From positions 23,579,501 through 23,643,500 of the forward strand of contig CM068317.1 of the NCBI GenBank assembly GCA_034766995.1: a stretch of DNA of 64,000 nucleotides, in the 5' to 3' direction. A program made the translations under genes and the position numbers. Each line of letters begins with the position of its first letter. The stretch's first letter is position 1. Shown piece by piece: positions 1-11,570 of this stretch. A model generated the notes under the pieces. The model made no database searches and was not told the DNA's origin. It was given only the letters and a program-made list of their open reading frames with translations. Source of the DNA: Acanthacorydalis orientalis (taxonomy: Eukaryota; Arthropoda; Insecta; Megaloptera; Corydalidae).

Positions 1-508
1 TATAATTAAGTCGATTATTTGACGTTTACATTTTGTAATAGCTGTAGAGCTGTAGAAACTGTCAATATCTATAAATAGAGTCATTGACATATACATAAAT
101 AATGCAAGATATCTATGCAAGAGGCTACTGTAAATATCATCTTAATAATAAGGTAACGTGCACTAATCATATCGAAAGTGAATTCACAGATATGTGAATT
201 GTTGTTATGAAGGAACTTTCATCAATTATTATTTCTGACTATGTTGCGTTGTAATGTTGTACAGGTGTACACCTTGAGGCTGTACCGATCGCGGTGCGAA
301 AACTCTTATGTTTGTTGTACAAATATAAAGTAGAATGACTTGTGAGATTTTCAATAACATTCAAAGAACACCTCATTAAAACAATGTCGTTTAATATGTA
401 CATACGTACTTTTTTCTGTTGTTAATGTAAAAAGTAATGAACGTTTCTTGACATTTTTTTAGTATACCAAGAATATTGTTTTTTTTAAAAAAAAGTTATG
501 TAATTACT

Positions 509-557
<49 letters not shown>

Positions 558-2310
558 TATGTGTTATGTATGTATGTATACATATTTTCCTATTTGTAAG
601 TAATAATTTAAGTTGTATTTACAGACCGTTTTCCAATATCTTTAATTATCAATATTTTATTGGTTTTAAAAAATGAAAATAAATAAAAATCGAACTTTGA
701 AGTAAATATTAAACAACTAATATATATATATATATATTCATATTGTCTTGTAATAAACTATTAGATAAAAATATATCTATATAAACCATACATAGATATA
801 TAATTTTTGATTTTTATAAATGATTATATGAATTTTGTCAATAGTAAAAGAAGTTATAAATGATACAAATAACAGACGGATCTCTACATTAGAATTTAGA
901 AAGCATATTTTTATTTTCTAACGATCATCTCGACCAGAACAATTATCTTTATTGTATATCATAACAGTAATTTTGAACGCAAAAATGGCCTAAATCCAAC
1001 GTGATAAGACATATTATTAAAATTCAAACGGTGTTATTTTTTGATATGAATTAATAAAGAATGTGAAAAAATAAATGAAGAAGGTAAATATGTATTAAAC
1101 GAAAATTATGAATGTATCTCTCTCAATAACGAAAAATGATCCCATCGGTATACTTGTATTTATTCGTTCTCTGATCGGTTGATATCGGTCACGTGGTCTC
1201 TGTTCTGATTATTTGTATGTATAATTTGTTATTTATTAGGGGGAAGTGAGGGGGTGAAGCCTCTTTCACTAGAGGTGGGTGTCCACAGTGAGCAGGGGGT
1301 GGAGCCCCCTAGTAATTTTAAAATAAGTTTGTGAAAAACTATTTTGACTAATTATGCAATGATTGCGAGTAAAAACTTATCAAATTACACAAATTTTAGA
1401 ATAAATATGAAATAAATAATTATTTGTTTCCATATATTTGTAATGATTTTAATGAAAATGCCATCATGATTGGAATACTAAGACAGAATATGTTTTCTTA
1501 GATTTATTTGTTACTTTCAGATATATTCATTACACTATTCCTTTTTGTATAATAGACTCATTGTAACGTTTATATATTAATTAATTTATGCATAGTGACT
1601 TTTTTCAATAGTGTGACTCAATTCACTTTCACAAATAACTTTTTACCGTTCAAAAACCGTTCTTTTTTTTCTGTTTGATTGTTGATCATTTCAATCAGAC
1701 GCATAGACAGTAATTATAACGATCAATAATCAGTTTGCAAAACATTTTTATCAGAAAACAATGTGTAATTTGTGGAGAGAAACATGTTATTTGTAACAGT
1801 CAGATTTTCACTATCACAAATAACATGTTTTTTTGATTCTATAAGATAAAATTTGAAATAAAAAATATTGAGAATTAGAGTTGATAGACTTTGGAGTGAG
1901 TGAGTGAGTTATTGGGGATTTAGGGACAGATTTTCGAAAACCAGATACGGAATATGGGTGTTAAAAAATGCCAACTCCGATATTTAAAACAAATTTGTTA
2001 AATGACATAATGTAGGAACATTATAATAATTAGGTGCAGTTCAGGTCTTATATTTAGCACTACTTTTACTACACCGCACAATGTCCAATTAAGAACTGTT
2101 GTAAAATAGAAAAATGCAATATATTTGTACTGAATTATAAATAAAATGCTTATACTTAATAAAAACCGGTCGATGAAAGGGACCGTCGTCCCCATGCCAC
2201 CGCCATTAACTATAAAGAAAATTTTCCTCGAAATGTCAGTTTTTATAGTTTACAAATCAATTTAAGTTAGATTTTTCGAAAAGAATATTGAAAATTATAA
2301 TTTCTGGGAT
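1..2310. other. AT-rich noncoding stretch
   Basis: No convincing gene is visible on either strand. The stretch contains (TA)n runs near 511-553 and 721-738 and a G-rich block near 1238-1312 that includes a short hairpin (AGGGGG, five-base loop, CCCCCT). The short open frames here come from TA repeats or AT-rich chance frames. Confidence 0.6.
511..553. repeat. (TA)n microsatellite
   Basis: Uninterrupted alternating TA dinucleotides, about 40 bases. Open frames reading Tyr-Ile repeats across it are artefacts. Confidence 0.95.
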
Positions 2311-2317
2311 AGATAGA

Positions 2318-2692
2318 TTAGATAGATTATGTTTGAGCGGGGAGGAAGCTATCTTGCCTCCCGGCACTTAGACTCGAGGTCCATTATGCCTTCCCTCGAC
2401 TTGATTAAAACTACTTGGGAAGTCTCGCTTCCTTCCAGAAGCCTATCAGCCTGCCCGAGTTTATAGACCCTAGTTCGGCCGCGGTGAGGAGAAACTCTCC
2501 AAACCATCGTCGCCTTAAATTGACCCATGCCGGACATTCCGCGAGGAGGTGAATGGGGGTCTCGTTGGCCCCCCTACACCATCTACACTTCCCGTCCGTC
2601 CTTCGGCCTTGTATATATTCGTGGTAGCTTAGTCTCCCGTGTCCTGTGACAATTCGCACCAGGAGCTGGGAGAAGGATCTGTCACTTGATTA
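2318..2692 (-). mobile_element. R1-like non-LTR retrotransposon, 5'-truncated 3' end
   Basis: The minus strand reads the C-terminal end of a LINE ORF2, stopping at 2411-2413. It contains a CCHC-like knuckle (CRWCRGANETPIHLLAECPAW), which is typical of R1/Jockey-type polyproteins downstream of the reverse transcriptase, and ends in WKEARLPK. A roughly 90-base 3' UTR follows, then a simple tail of ATCTA/TAATC units at 2318-2340. The copy is severely 5' truncated. A second copy of the same 3' end lies at 58060-58350 on the plus strand, and the shared 3' UTR and tail define the true element end. The clade call rests on motif style only. Confidence 0.8.
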
Positions 2693-2952
2693 ACATAATA
2701 TTTATAATTTAATATTTTGATCAAAATACAGAACATAAGGCTGTCCTTACAAGTCCAATACGGGACACCAACATTCGACGTAAAGTACGGGATAGTCCTG
2801 TATATACGGCAAGTCTATTAAGAATACACATTAATAACTTTTTAACACAATATTTTTGAGGATAAATTACAAAATTTTAGTAGCGCCAAAATAATAAAAT
2901 ATCAGTATTTTTAATGAGATGAACATCATTAATTTTAATTAGAATATTGGTA

Positions 2953-3019
<67 letters not shown>

Positions 3020-3898
3020 ATGCACATATCCAGTAGACGAACGGTAAAATAAAATGAAGACAAAAACAAATATGTCGCATGAAATAAATCTGACTGCAGA
3101 AAAGAAAGGACAGCCTCAAGCATTTTTATTGTATAGAAGACAAAAAGAAAAATAGCGATACTTTTATATTAACTATATTTTTTGTAACGGTCTCTCGACA
3201 AGTATCTTTCGTCACACACGACTTTTTTTGCAGTATATATCCCATTTGATACAGTCATCAACCTTTTCTCTAAAATACTATTCTTAGGTCTGTTGGTTTG
3301 TTGTATGCATTTAGTACTTACAACATATTGTAACATATACACAGCATACCTACTTCCGGACATAAAAGTCAAAAATGTACTTTCTTATTTATACATTTGT
3401 AGATTAACATTTTAAGTGAGATAAATCTTTTTTTTATTGCTGAGTATTTATGAAAATATCTACGGCGAAATTTGTGAATGCATTTAATATTTTCAATTTT
3501 TTATCGCTTATTAAAATTGTACGACTTGAATAATCTTTATCTGTAATTAATGGTTTTATAGTCTGTAATGCTCAGTATTAAATTCATAAACATTTTAACA
3601 TTTTAAAGATATCAAACAAATTACTTTAATTTAATTAACTAGTAAAATGAAATATTACTAATTATTTTTTTTCTGAGTTCTGAAATATGTGTCACTATTG
3701 CATCTTTATATAATTTGTTCTATATTTTTCCAACAAATATTATCATAAATAGAACCTTATTTTACAGTCTGCAAAAATGTATCAGATTATGAATCATAAA
3801 GGAATATTTTTATACTGTTATCATCATTAACACTTCAAAAAAATGTGGAACTTCACAATTTATATGATTAATTATTCATTATTGGCATTAATATAATA
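2693..3898. other. AT-rich spacer, no gene recognised
   Basis: Contains a (TA)n(TG)n run at about 2950-3020. A 67-codon minus-strand open frame at 3169-3372 has somewhat higher GC than its surroundings and a GTAAGT-type donor inside it, but matches no family I recognise. Nothing else is supported. Confidence 0.5.
2950..3020. repeat. (TA)n(TG)n compound microsatellite
   Basis: About 55 bases of TA followed by TG repeats. Confidence 0.95.
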
Positions 3899-5035
3899 TT
3901 GCAGATGGTGCAAAAATAATTGCGGTTTTAATCATTTTAGGTTTGGCTCCGATTTTTCTAATCACCTTGATCTTTTGTTATAGTCATTGATACATTATTG
4001 TAAACAATCAAATTAGCACTAATTATTTCAGCTTATGTCTATTGTTTTTATTCTTTAAATTGTTGGATATAACCTCTTAAATTAGTCATGAAAAAAAAGT
4101 AAATTCGCACGGTTTTGTTGCATAAGTTTAAATGAGGGCATAAACAAACCGAAACTGCTCGAAATATCAAATTTGTTTTCGGCGAAGAGTCAGTTACTGA
4201 ACGTATAGCTCAACACTGATTCCAAAAAAATCGTAATGGAAACGAAAGCTTTGATGAGGAGGAGGAGGGTCGTGGACGTCCTTCAGATAGAGTCAATAAT
4301 GATTTAAGAACCATTATTGAAACGGACCCACGTAAAACAACTCGAGAGATGGCAGAAGAACTCAATGTTGATATGACCATTCAACAGTTATTCGACATTT
4401 AACCCTTACTGGAAAATCAAAAAAGCTAGTTAAATGGGTGCCGTATGAACTAAACGAAAAGCAAGCAATTCGACGATACGAAGTCTGCTCTGCGCTTCTT
4501 TTGTGTAACAAAAATTGTCCCTTTCTTGATCTCATTGTCACATGTGCTGAAAAGTGGATATTTAACAACAATCGGAAACGTTCATCGCAATAGCTAGACC
4601 GAGGAGAAGCACTAAAACAATTTTCTAAACCGAAGCTTCATGAAAAAAAGATTACGGTCACTGTTTGATGGTCGGTAATTGGCCATCATTTACTACAACT
4701 TCTTAAATCCCGGCGAAACAATAACAGCAGAAAAATATTGTCAGGAAATTGAAAAAATGCATGAGAAATTCCGTCGTTTACGATCAGCATTATTCAATCG
4801 AAGAGGAGTAATTTTTCTTCAAGATAACGACCGACGACACGTCTCACAAATGACTAAAAAAATTAAACGAACTGGGTAATGAATCATTACCTCACCAACC
4901 TTATTTTTCGGACCTGTCTCCGATAGATGATCATTTTTTTAAACATTTGAGTAGTTTCCTACGAGAGAAGGTTTTCAAAGATCAGGCATCAGCTTAAAGC
5001 GCTTTCGATGAATTTTTTAATTCCAGGACGCCAAA

Positions 5036-5068
<33 letters not shown>

Positions 5069-5970
5069 TTGAGCTTTATATTACAATATAATATTTATGA
5101 AACATAATATGTAATTTTATCAAAATACAGCTAGATGCCGCTTGTCCAATCCCCTTTCCCAAGATTCTCGGTCCTGAGTCATTTCCTCGTTTAGCTGTCT
5201 CTTCTCCATGGCCTTTCTTACCCCTTCGTTCCAGGAAAGCCGAGGTCGTCCACGTTTTTTTTTCCTGGCGGGACCCATTTGAATATCCGCTGTGGCCATC
5301 GCTCTTCTGGCATTCGCATCGAATGCCCAAACCATCTTAAACTTCGAAGTTCTATCCTATCGGTAACTGTCTCTCCAGCACTCATTCGACGTCTGATTTC
5401 TTCATTTGTTATGTGTTGAAGTCTGGGGCTCTTGCACTTCGTCGGAGGTAGTCCATTTCTACTACATTCAGCCTTCGCTTTGTCTCGGCATTGATTGTCC
5501 AGATCTCACTTCCGTAACAGAGGGTGGACTCGACCATAACCCATCCTATACGTTTTTTTTAAAATGTTTCGGTCCCACCATAGCGAGTTTAGGCAGCCAA
5601 TTATTTTCTTTGCTTCTTGTAGTCGGTGTTTGATTTCTCTCTCACCTATTCCGTTTTTGTCTACTACCGCCCCTAAATATTTAAACTCTTCAACTTGTTC
5701 TATTGTTGAGGCATCATTTATAAGTGTTTCAATTTTTTTTCGCTATTCACGACCAAAAACTACGTCGTTTTCAGACTTACATGTAAACCCCACTTCTCAT
5801 ATTCTGTATAAAGAAAATTCTATCTTGTAGGAATAATTAAACTTATTTCTCATTGGGAGAACTGTGTGCACGCCAATGATCTTTATTTTGATTAATAGAT
5901 ATAATTTTTAACTGATATAAGTCTTTATACTCAATACGTAAAAACCGCAATTATTTTTGCACCGACCTAA
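3899..5970 (+). mobile_element. mariner element (Hsmar1/cecropia-like), interrupted by a LINE
   Basis: The ends match each other: TGGTGCAAAAATAATTGCGG at the left and its complement (CCGCAATTATTTTTGCACCGACCTAA) at the right, flanked by TA target duplications (3897-3898, 5971-5972). The plus strand encodes a decayed transposase from about 4130 to 5890. Recognisable pieces are FVFGEESVTERIAQH, RKTTREMAEELNVD, IIYYNFLNPGETITAEKYCQ and LQDNDRRHVSQMT. The HDNARPH-type second catalytic Asp is still Asp. Multiple stops and frameshifts make it a pseudogene. A minus-strand LINE fragment (5041-5813) sits inside. Sister copies lie at 41866-43063 and 44557-45599. Confidence 0.9.
5041..5813 (-). mobile_element. 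non-LTR retrotransposon 3' fragment inside a mariner
   Basis: The minus strand reads the C-terminal tail of a LINE reverse transcriptase: VEEFKYLGAVVDKNGIGE, GCLNSLWWDRNILKKTYR, then RWFGHSMRMPEERWPQRIF and the basic GRPRLSWNEGVRKAMEK block. This order (YLG block, WFGH-RM block, GRPR block) is standard for arthropod LINEs. Target-site duplication AAAATTCT flanks the insert (5033-5040 and 5814-5821), so the boundaries are well defined. The 3' end runs into a (TA)n stretch (5041-5068) that appears to be the element's tail. The frame is broken in several places. Confidence 0.85.
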
Positions 5971-5972
5971 TA

Positions 5973-6520
5973 CAATATTAGTAATTGTATATTTATCTCA
6001 GTTCTGAAATATATATATATATAATTTTTGCATCTTTCTACTATTATATTTGTTTTATATTTTTCTAACAAATTATCATAAATCGTAATTTATTTCAGTG
6101 TGCAAAAATCTATTAGCTTATAAATCAAGATTAAATATTTTTATAGTTTTGTCATCTTGAACACTTAAAAAAATATGTTGAATTTTACAGTTAATTTGAT
6201 TAAACTTTCATTATTTTCGTTAATATAAGACATACTTTTTTTTACTAATATTCAACATCAATTATTAACTTCAGTTTAATATTCTTCTTGTGTCATTTTG
6301 AATTCAGGGCATTTTCATATTCGAATGTATTGTCATGATCAATAATAATATTAATATTAATACACTTAGTCGAAAAACTATTTTTGAATTCTTATTTAGG
6401 GCACGTGCTATCATACATGTCATTTATAACTTGTAAACTTGTTCTTAAAGGAATTTCTGTATATGTGTACATTAAAATGTTGTAATTAAAATAAGATTAT
6501 TTTTTGGAAATTTTCTTTAA
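5973..6520. other. AT-rich spacer
   Basis: No gene, repeat family or structure recognised apart from a short (TA)n near 6010. A TTAA at 6517-6520 abuts the next element. Confidence 0.5.
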
Positions 6521-6775
6521 CCCTTTTACGATGGTGGAACTGTCCGTCAGTACGTTACAGATGAATGGGTCGTCGTGCCATTAGTGCACACTACGCATAA
6601 AAAGTGTCTTACATTTTGGGAGCTCACATACGCTCATGTACTAATTATGCTTGATAAAAAGGGTCCATGACAAAGTTAAAATGAAATAATGTGTTTAGAG
6701 AGTGGCACTCAAGTGGCGTGGCGCTAGTGTTGAGTTCACAAATACCGGATATATCCGGCGTTAGGCGTGAAAGAG
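6521..6775. mobile_element. piggyBac-type MITE (TTAA-flanked)
   Basis: A 255-base element between TTAA sites (6517-6520 and 6776-6779). The ends are imperfect inverted repeats: CCCTTTTACG at the left, GGCGTGAAAGAG at the right (complement CTCTTTCACGCC). There is no coding capacity. TTAA duplication is the hallmark of piggyBac transposition, so a piggyBac transposase probably mobilised it. Confidence 0.7.
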
Positions 6776-6853
6776 TTAAACATTTCTTGACAAAAACTAA
6801 GAATTAATAACTATATGCACATTTCAGGTAAATAATTGAATATGAATAATTTT

Positions 6854-7984
6854 TTAATGGATGCGTATACAAGGGTGGTCCCAGAAGTACCCGACCCAAC
6901 AAAGAAAACACAAAAATTTTGGAAAAAAATATATTTGTTTTTCAACATAATCTCCTTTCAGCTCTATACACTTTTCCCAGCGATGTTCAATAAGTTCGAT
7001 ACCCTTTTTATAATAAGAACTGTCTTGCTCCTCAAAATACCCATTAACTGCTGACATCACTTCTTCATTGTTGGGAAATCTTTGACCACTGAGCAATTTT
7101 TTCAAGTTTGGAAACAGAAAATAATCCGAGGGGGCTAAATCTGGCGAATAGGGTGCATGAGGTAGCAATTCAAACTTTAATTCATTAATTTTGGCCATTG
7201 CAATAACGGATTTGTGAGCTGGTGCATTGTCTTGATGAAACAACACTTTCTTCTTAGCCAAATGCGGCCGTTTTTGCTTGATTTCTTTGCTCAAACGTTG
7301 CAATAAGTTCGCATAATACTCGCCGTTGATAGTTTTTCCTTTTTCAAGATAGTCAATGAAAATTATCCCACGCGCATCCCAAAAAGTCGACGCCATGACC
7401 TTGCCTGCAGATGAAACGGTCTTCGCCTTCTTTGGAGCCGGTTCTCCCTTTTCAGTCCATTGTTTTGATTGTTCTTTTGTCTCGGGTGTGAAGTGATGGA
7501 CCCATGTTTCATCCATGGTTATGAAACTGCGCAAAAATTCTGCTTTGTTGCTGTGAAACTTCGCTAAACACTCAATTGAAACATCTTCACGACACTGTTT
7601 TTGCTTGAGTGTGAGCAAACGCGGCACCCATCTTGCACACAGCTTTCTCATGTCCAAATTTTCAGATAATATGCAATGAACCGCACTTTTTTAAATGCGT
7701 ACTATGTCTGCTAGCTCGTGCACTTTCAGTCGACGATCATCCAGTACCGCTTTGTGGATTTTCTTCACCATTTCTGGAGTCGTCACCTCATTTGGTCGAC
7801 CACTGCGATGCTCGTCTTGGCAGCTCGTACGGCCTCGTTTAAACTCTGCTACCAAATATTTCACTGTTGTAAACGAAGGAGCAGACTCACCCAGAGTAGA
7901 ATCCAGTTCAGCTTTTATATTGGTTGGGCTGAGGCCTTTCAAATAAAAGTATTGTATCACGTAACGATGACCAATTTTCTCCAT
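6854..7984 (-). pseudogene. mariner transposase with one nonsense codon
   Basis: The frame starts at the Met of MEKIGHRYVIQYFYLKG and is 377 codons including the stop. A bipartite helix-turn-helix DNA-binding region comes first: STLGESAPSFTTVKYLVAEF, then HRSGRPNEV. The RWVPRLL linker follows, then the DD34D catalytic core. Catalytic aspartates are in FITMDETWVHHF, VLFHQDNAPAH and SPDLAPSDYFLF, with exactly 34 residues between the second and third. The only in-frame defect is a TAA at 7691-7693 (about codon 98), between the DNA-binding and catalytic parts. The frame also reads past the usual GDYVEK ending through the inverted repeat, so the normal stop may be lost. As it stands it is inactive, but only lightly decayed. 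Confidence 0.9.
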
Positions 7985-8163
7985 TTTCACAAATTCACTG
8001 AAAACGTTCACTATTGATGGCTGCCAAACAAATACTAAACAACGTGGCGTCCTCAAACATGAAACATATGCTTTATAGATTGTGTACTTTCTAATACAGT
8101 GATATTTTTCAAACAACTACCGCCATCTCTAGGTTAGGCCGGGTACTTCTAGGACCACCCTCG
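6870..8163 (-). mobile_element. mariner element, nearly intact
   Basis: A 1294-base element with TA duplications (6868-6869, 8164-8165). The inverted ends read C(A/G)AGGGTGGTCC then AGAAGTACCCG. Length and end structure are those of a full mariner. It carries one transposase frame on the minus strand, listed separately, broken by a single nonsense codon. Confidence 0.93.
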
Positions 8164-8165
8164 TA

Positions 8166-8683
8166 AATCAGGGTCAGAAAGGTGAAAAAAAACGGCATGT
8201 TTTTTATCTTTATTCGCATAAATATTCTATTCAATGAAATATCACTGCGAATAAAATATTCCACTAATGCCTTCGTAAATATAATAGCATCAAACAAATT
8301 CACTAAGTCAATAAAGTACTCTAATAGAATGTAATAGCTTAGCGAAGTCATTTTATTTACTTAACAAATTAGATAAATAAAGTCAATTAATGAAAAATCT
8401 GTTTCAAGTACGAACAATTTATGCAAATGTAAAAATGTTTATTTTCTCAACTTCCACGCTGTAATTGATTCAAATTTTATATGAACGTGTTCATGTTTTC
8501 GTTTTTAACGCAAAATATATAATATTATCATTTTAAGAAAACGCGTTTGAGATGTAAAACATTTTTAAGTGTAAAAGTGGTTTTTAATTTCTCTATAATG
8601 TATGATGATTGTAGTTTACCTTCAGTTTCCAATAATGTATTAATCTGGATAGTCTGTAGTCTAATTTTATAAATACATGTGTA

Positions 8684-8723
<40 letters not shown>

Positions 8724-10237
8724 TACATTTATTTGTTTTCTTGTAATTTAATTCATGAATTATTTATCAGTTATAAAAATAAACTGAAAGCAAACAAATT
8801 TGGTCAGAGACAATTGAACGACAGGAAAAAAATCAAGAAATCTATATAACTGAATTTTCTACATGTTTGAATGTATTTCATAATTTTTGAAACAGCTTAA
8901 GTGTTACATCAGTGATGTATCTAAGCAAAGAAAAATATATTTGAAGTGATCACCTCCTTGAAAACCTGAATGATATTAATATAAAATTACTATTATTAAT
9001 ATAAAATAAAATACTAAAATGATATTAATATAAAATTGTGCATTGATTTAGTCAGATATTTAACATTTTTTGCTAAATACTAATTTCAAGAATTTCAAAT
9101 AAAATTTAAATACTAGTTGTATATTCGCTAGAAGTAGACAGATGACAAAAATATAAAATATTATTTATTTATTATATCCTTCCCCTTATTTATATAATAT
9201 TTTAAATAATCATTATTATAAATAATGTAATAACGATATAGTCATTAAAATTGCAAATAATTTTCAATTACATAAATGAATTATTTATTCATGAATTGAA
9301 ACCTTTTTTTCTTATAATAATTTAAATAACAGGTTTTTTAATATAGCTTATAACATTAAAAAAAATATTTTTATGACACTGTCAATCAGTTGCAGCAATT
9401 TGATCACATGAAGTACAATGAGTTAGTACTTTGACATGATTTTAATTTTTTTCCTTTCGTACTTCAATTGCTACACATAGTAGAGACACCACATAGAAAA
9501 ATTATTATTAAGATAAAAGTACACCATAAATACAGATATAATATTCAAAGTATGTATCTTATATATAAAAACACACATCATTTTGTCCACAGAAAAAAGT
9601 GACGAGGAAACGTTGTCAGCTCAGATAAACGCTGCAGTATATAGTTTTGTTTTTAGGTATTTTTTATGTTTAAACTTATGTTGTAAAAACAAATAAACAG
9701 TTTGTTCTTTCTATATTTCTTTCTATTTTCCCGTCAGTTTTGATGGGATATATACTAGTATATAAATATTGTATTTAAAAAGTAAAAATAAAAATGAATC
9801 GCACTTGCCATTCATGTTTTTTTATATTCCAATATTTTTTGTAAACTCTATATTTTGCAAATATTTTTCGCTTGACAATGAACTATTAATAGATGAAATT
9901 ATTACGATCTTACTTCACAAAAACACAAATACTCGTACATGTATTTGAATGTAACGTCATTGTGGACATAAAAAGAATTAATAAAAGAATTTAAAAAAAT
10001 TAATATTTTGTTTCAAGGGCAACATTCAATAAGATTCATGTTAAATAGTTTATATTTATAATCAAACAACCAATGACGAACAGCAGAGGTTAAGACGAAA
10101 ACTAAATTAAAAATTTTATTACATGAGAATTTCTATTCGATTACATTCGCCATTAAATTGGAGATCAGAGTGTGTCACAAACATGGAAAATATAAATGTT
10201 GAGAAGACGTAAAATAGAACCCAAATTAGTTTCAGTT

Positions 10238-10292
<55 letters not shown>

Positions 10293-10475
10293 TATATAAT
10301 CAGCAGAAGCTTTTTTCGATTAACTGATGAATGAAGGCATCTTGCAAAAGATTCCAGTTCAAACGATTCCTTGTCTCTTTTTTTCATAAATTTCCGATTT
10401 TTTTTCTTAATTAGTTAACCCATCTGTTCATTAGTCTCTTTTTGTGTGTTTTTAAATTTCTTGGTTCCCAAATAA
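8166..10475. other. AT-rich noncoding stretch
   Basis: Nothing gene-like is supported. It holds (TA)n runs near 8690-8720 and 10241-10290. A possible short terminal exon at 9593 was considered and set aside. Confidence 0.5.
10241..10290. repeat. (TA)n microsatellite
   Basis: About 48 bases of alternating TA. Confidence 0.95.
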
Positions 10476-10671
10476 CCTGCTAGCTGTGTATGACGAGTAT
10501 ACTCGTCATGAAGATTAATTTCAGTAATAAAATTGTTTTTTTTTTCAAAAAAAATAAGTGCCATTTCGTCACAATTTAATTCAATTTTACAGCAGCTGCA
10601 TATACTCTATGTTAAGTCGTTTGTGTTGATGTAGGTACACATTTTTAAAATAGGGTGATACAGCTAACAGG
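10476..10671. mobile_element. TTAA-type MITE, CCTGTTAGCTGTG family
   Basis: A 196-base element. The left end is CCTGCTAGCTGTG; the right end, complemented, is CCTGTTAGCTGTATC. TTAA follows at the right (10672-10675) and a mutated ATAA precedes it. Inside lies a perfect 18-base palindrome (TGACGAGTATACTCGTCA). A second member of the family is at 19911-20152. Confidence 0.65.
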
Positions 10672-10684
10672 TTAATAATTTATC

Positions 10685-11545
10685 TTCTCCATTGATTGTC
10701 TTCACTTGTAGCAATATGTCCTGCCTATTTCCGTTTCAAACTCGTCGCTTATCTTATTATGTCTGTTACTGCAGTTTTATTTTGTATCCATCCTATTCTT
10801 CATTTATGTCTTCTTATTATTTCAAACTTACATCTTTTCCTATTTATCGTCTGCCTATTTATAGTCGTTGCATTGTTTTGGTATTAAGAACCCATGTTTC
10901 ACTTCTGTAGATCAGTAGAGATAGAGTACACTGTTCAAATACTTTTCTTTCAGAGTGGAATTTCCTATTTAAATATTAAAGCGATTTGTCTAAATAAACT
11001 CTATTCAATTTTTATTCTTCTATTAACTTCGTCAATAAACAATCCATCATTGTTAATAGGTTGTTCCAAATGAACATACTTCATGATTTCTTCGATTTCT
11101 GTTCCTTTTATTTTTATTTTCTATGAAAGTATAAATGTATTAAACATCATTTTTGTTTTTATGTAATTCGTGTTGAATCATATTTTTCGTCTCACATTGT
11201 TTAATTTTTCAATTCTCTTTTCAAATTTATTCCGAAACATTTGCTAAAATAACTACATTATTAGCAAACTGGAGGTGATTAGCAATTTTCCTTTTATTTT
11301 TATTCCTTCATCTTTTAAGTTAAGCGATTTGAACACTTCTAAGGCTACTGTGAACAATTTTAGAGAAATTGCATCTTCCTGTCTTACATTTTCATCAAGT
11401 TTGATTTTTCTTGTTTCTTCGTGTAACTTAACTAACGCGGTTGCATTTTTACAGATATTACTTAGAAGTTGTGCAGAAATATATAAGTGCAGATATCATT
11501 GACGATGTTGCGATGAAATCGAATGCTTTTTCATAATTCATAATC
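10685..11545 (-). mobile_element. LINE reverse transcriptase remnant
   Basis: The minus strand, across several frames, reads reverse-transcriptase landmarks in order: MNYEKAFDF (the YEKAFDSV-type motif A region), RQEDAISLKLF (degenerate RQGDTISPKLF, motif B region), a decayed YADD region, then a thumb-like region with INRRIKIE and degenerate WT-ET remnants. Many stops and frameshifts are present. It belongs to the widespread arthropod LINE group whose 3' tails also appear at 5041, 20400 and 28015, though sub-clade is not determinable by eye. The boundaries are approximate. Confidence 0.7.
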
Positions 11546-11570
11546 TCATATATATATATATATATATATA

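Noticed and set aside
476..676. Open frames rich in Tyr-Ile or Met-Tyr repeats, here and at every TA array
   Set aside because: They are translations of alternating TA, open on both strands, with no flanking coding signal.
9593..9691. Possible terminal exon (acceptor TTTTGTCCACAG, peptide EKSDEETLSAQINAAVYSF, AATAAA just after)
   Set aside because: Short, peptide not recognised, AATAAA overlaps the stop region, and the surrounding DNA is AT-rich; chance is likely.
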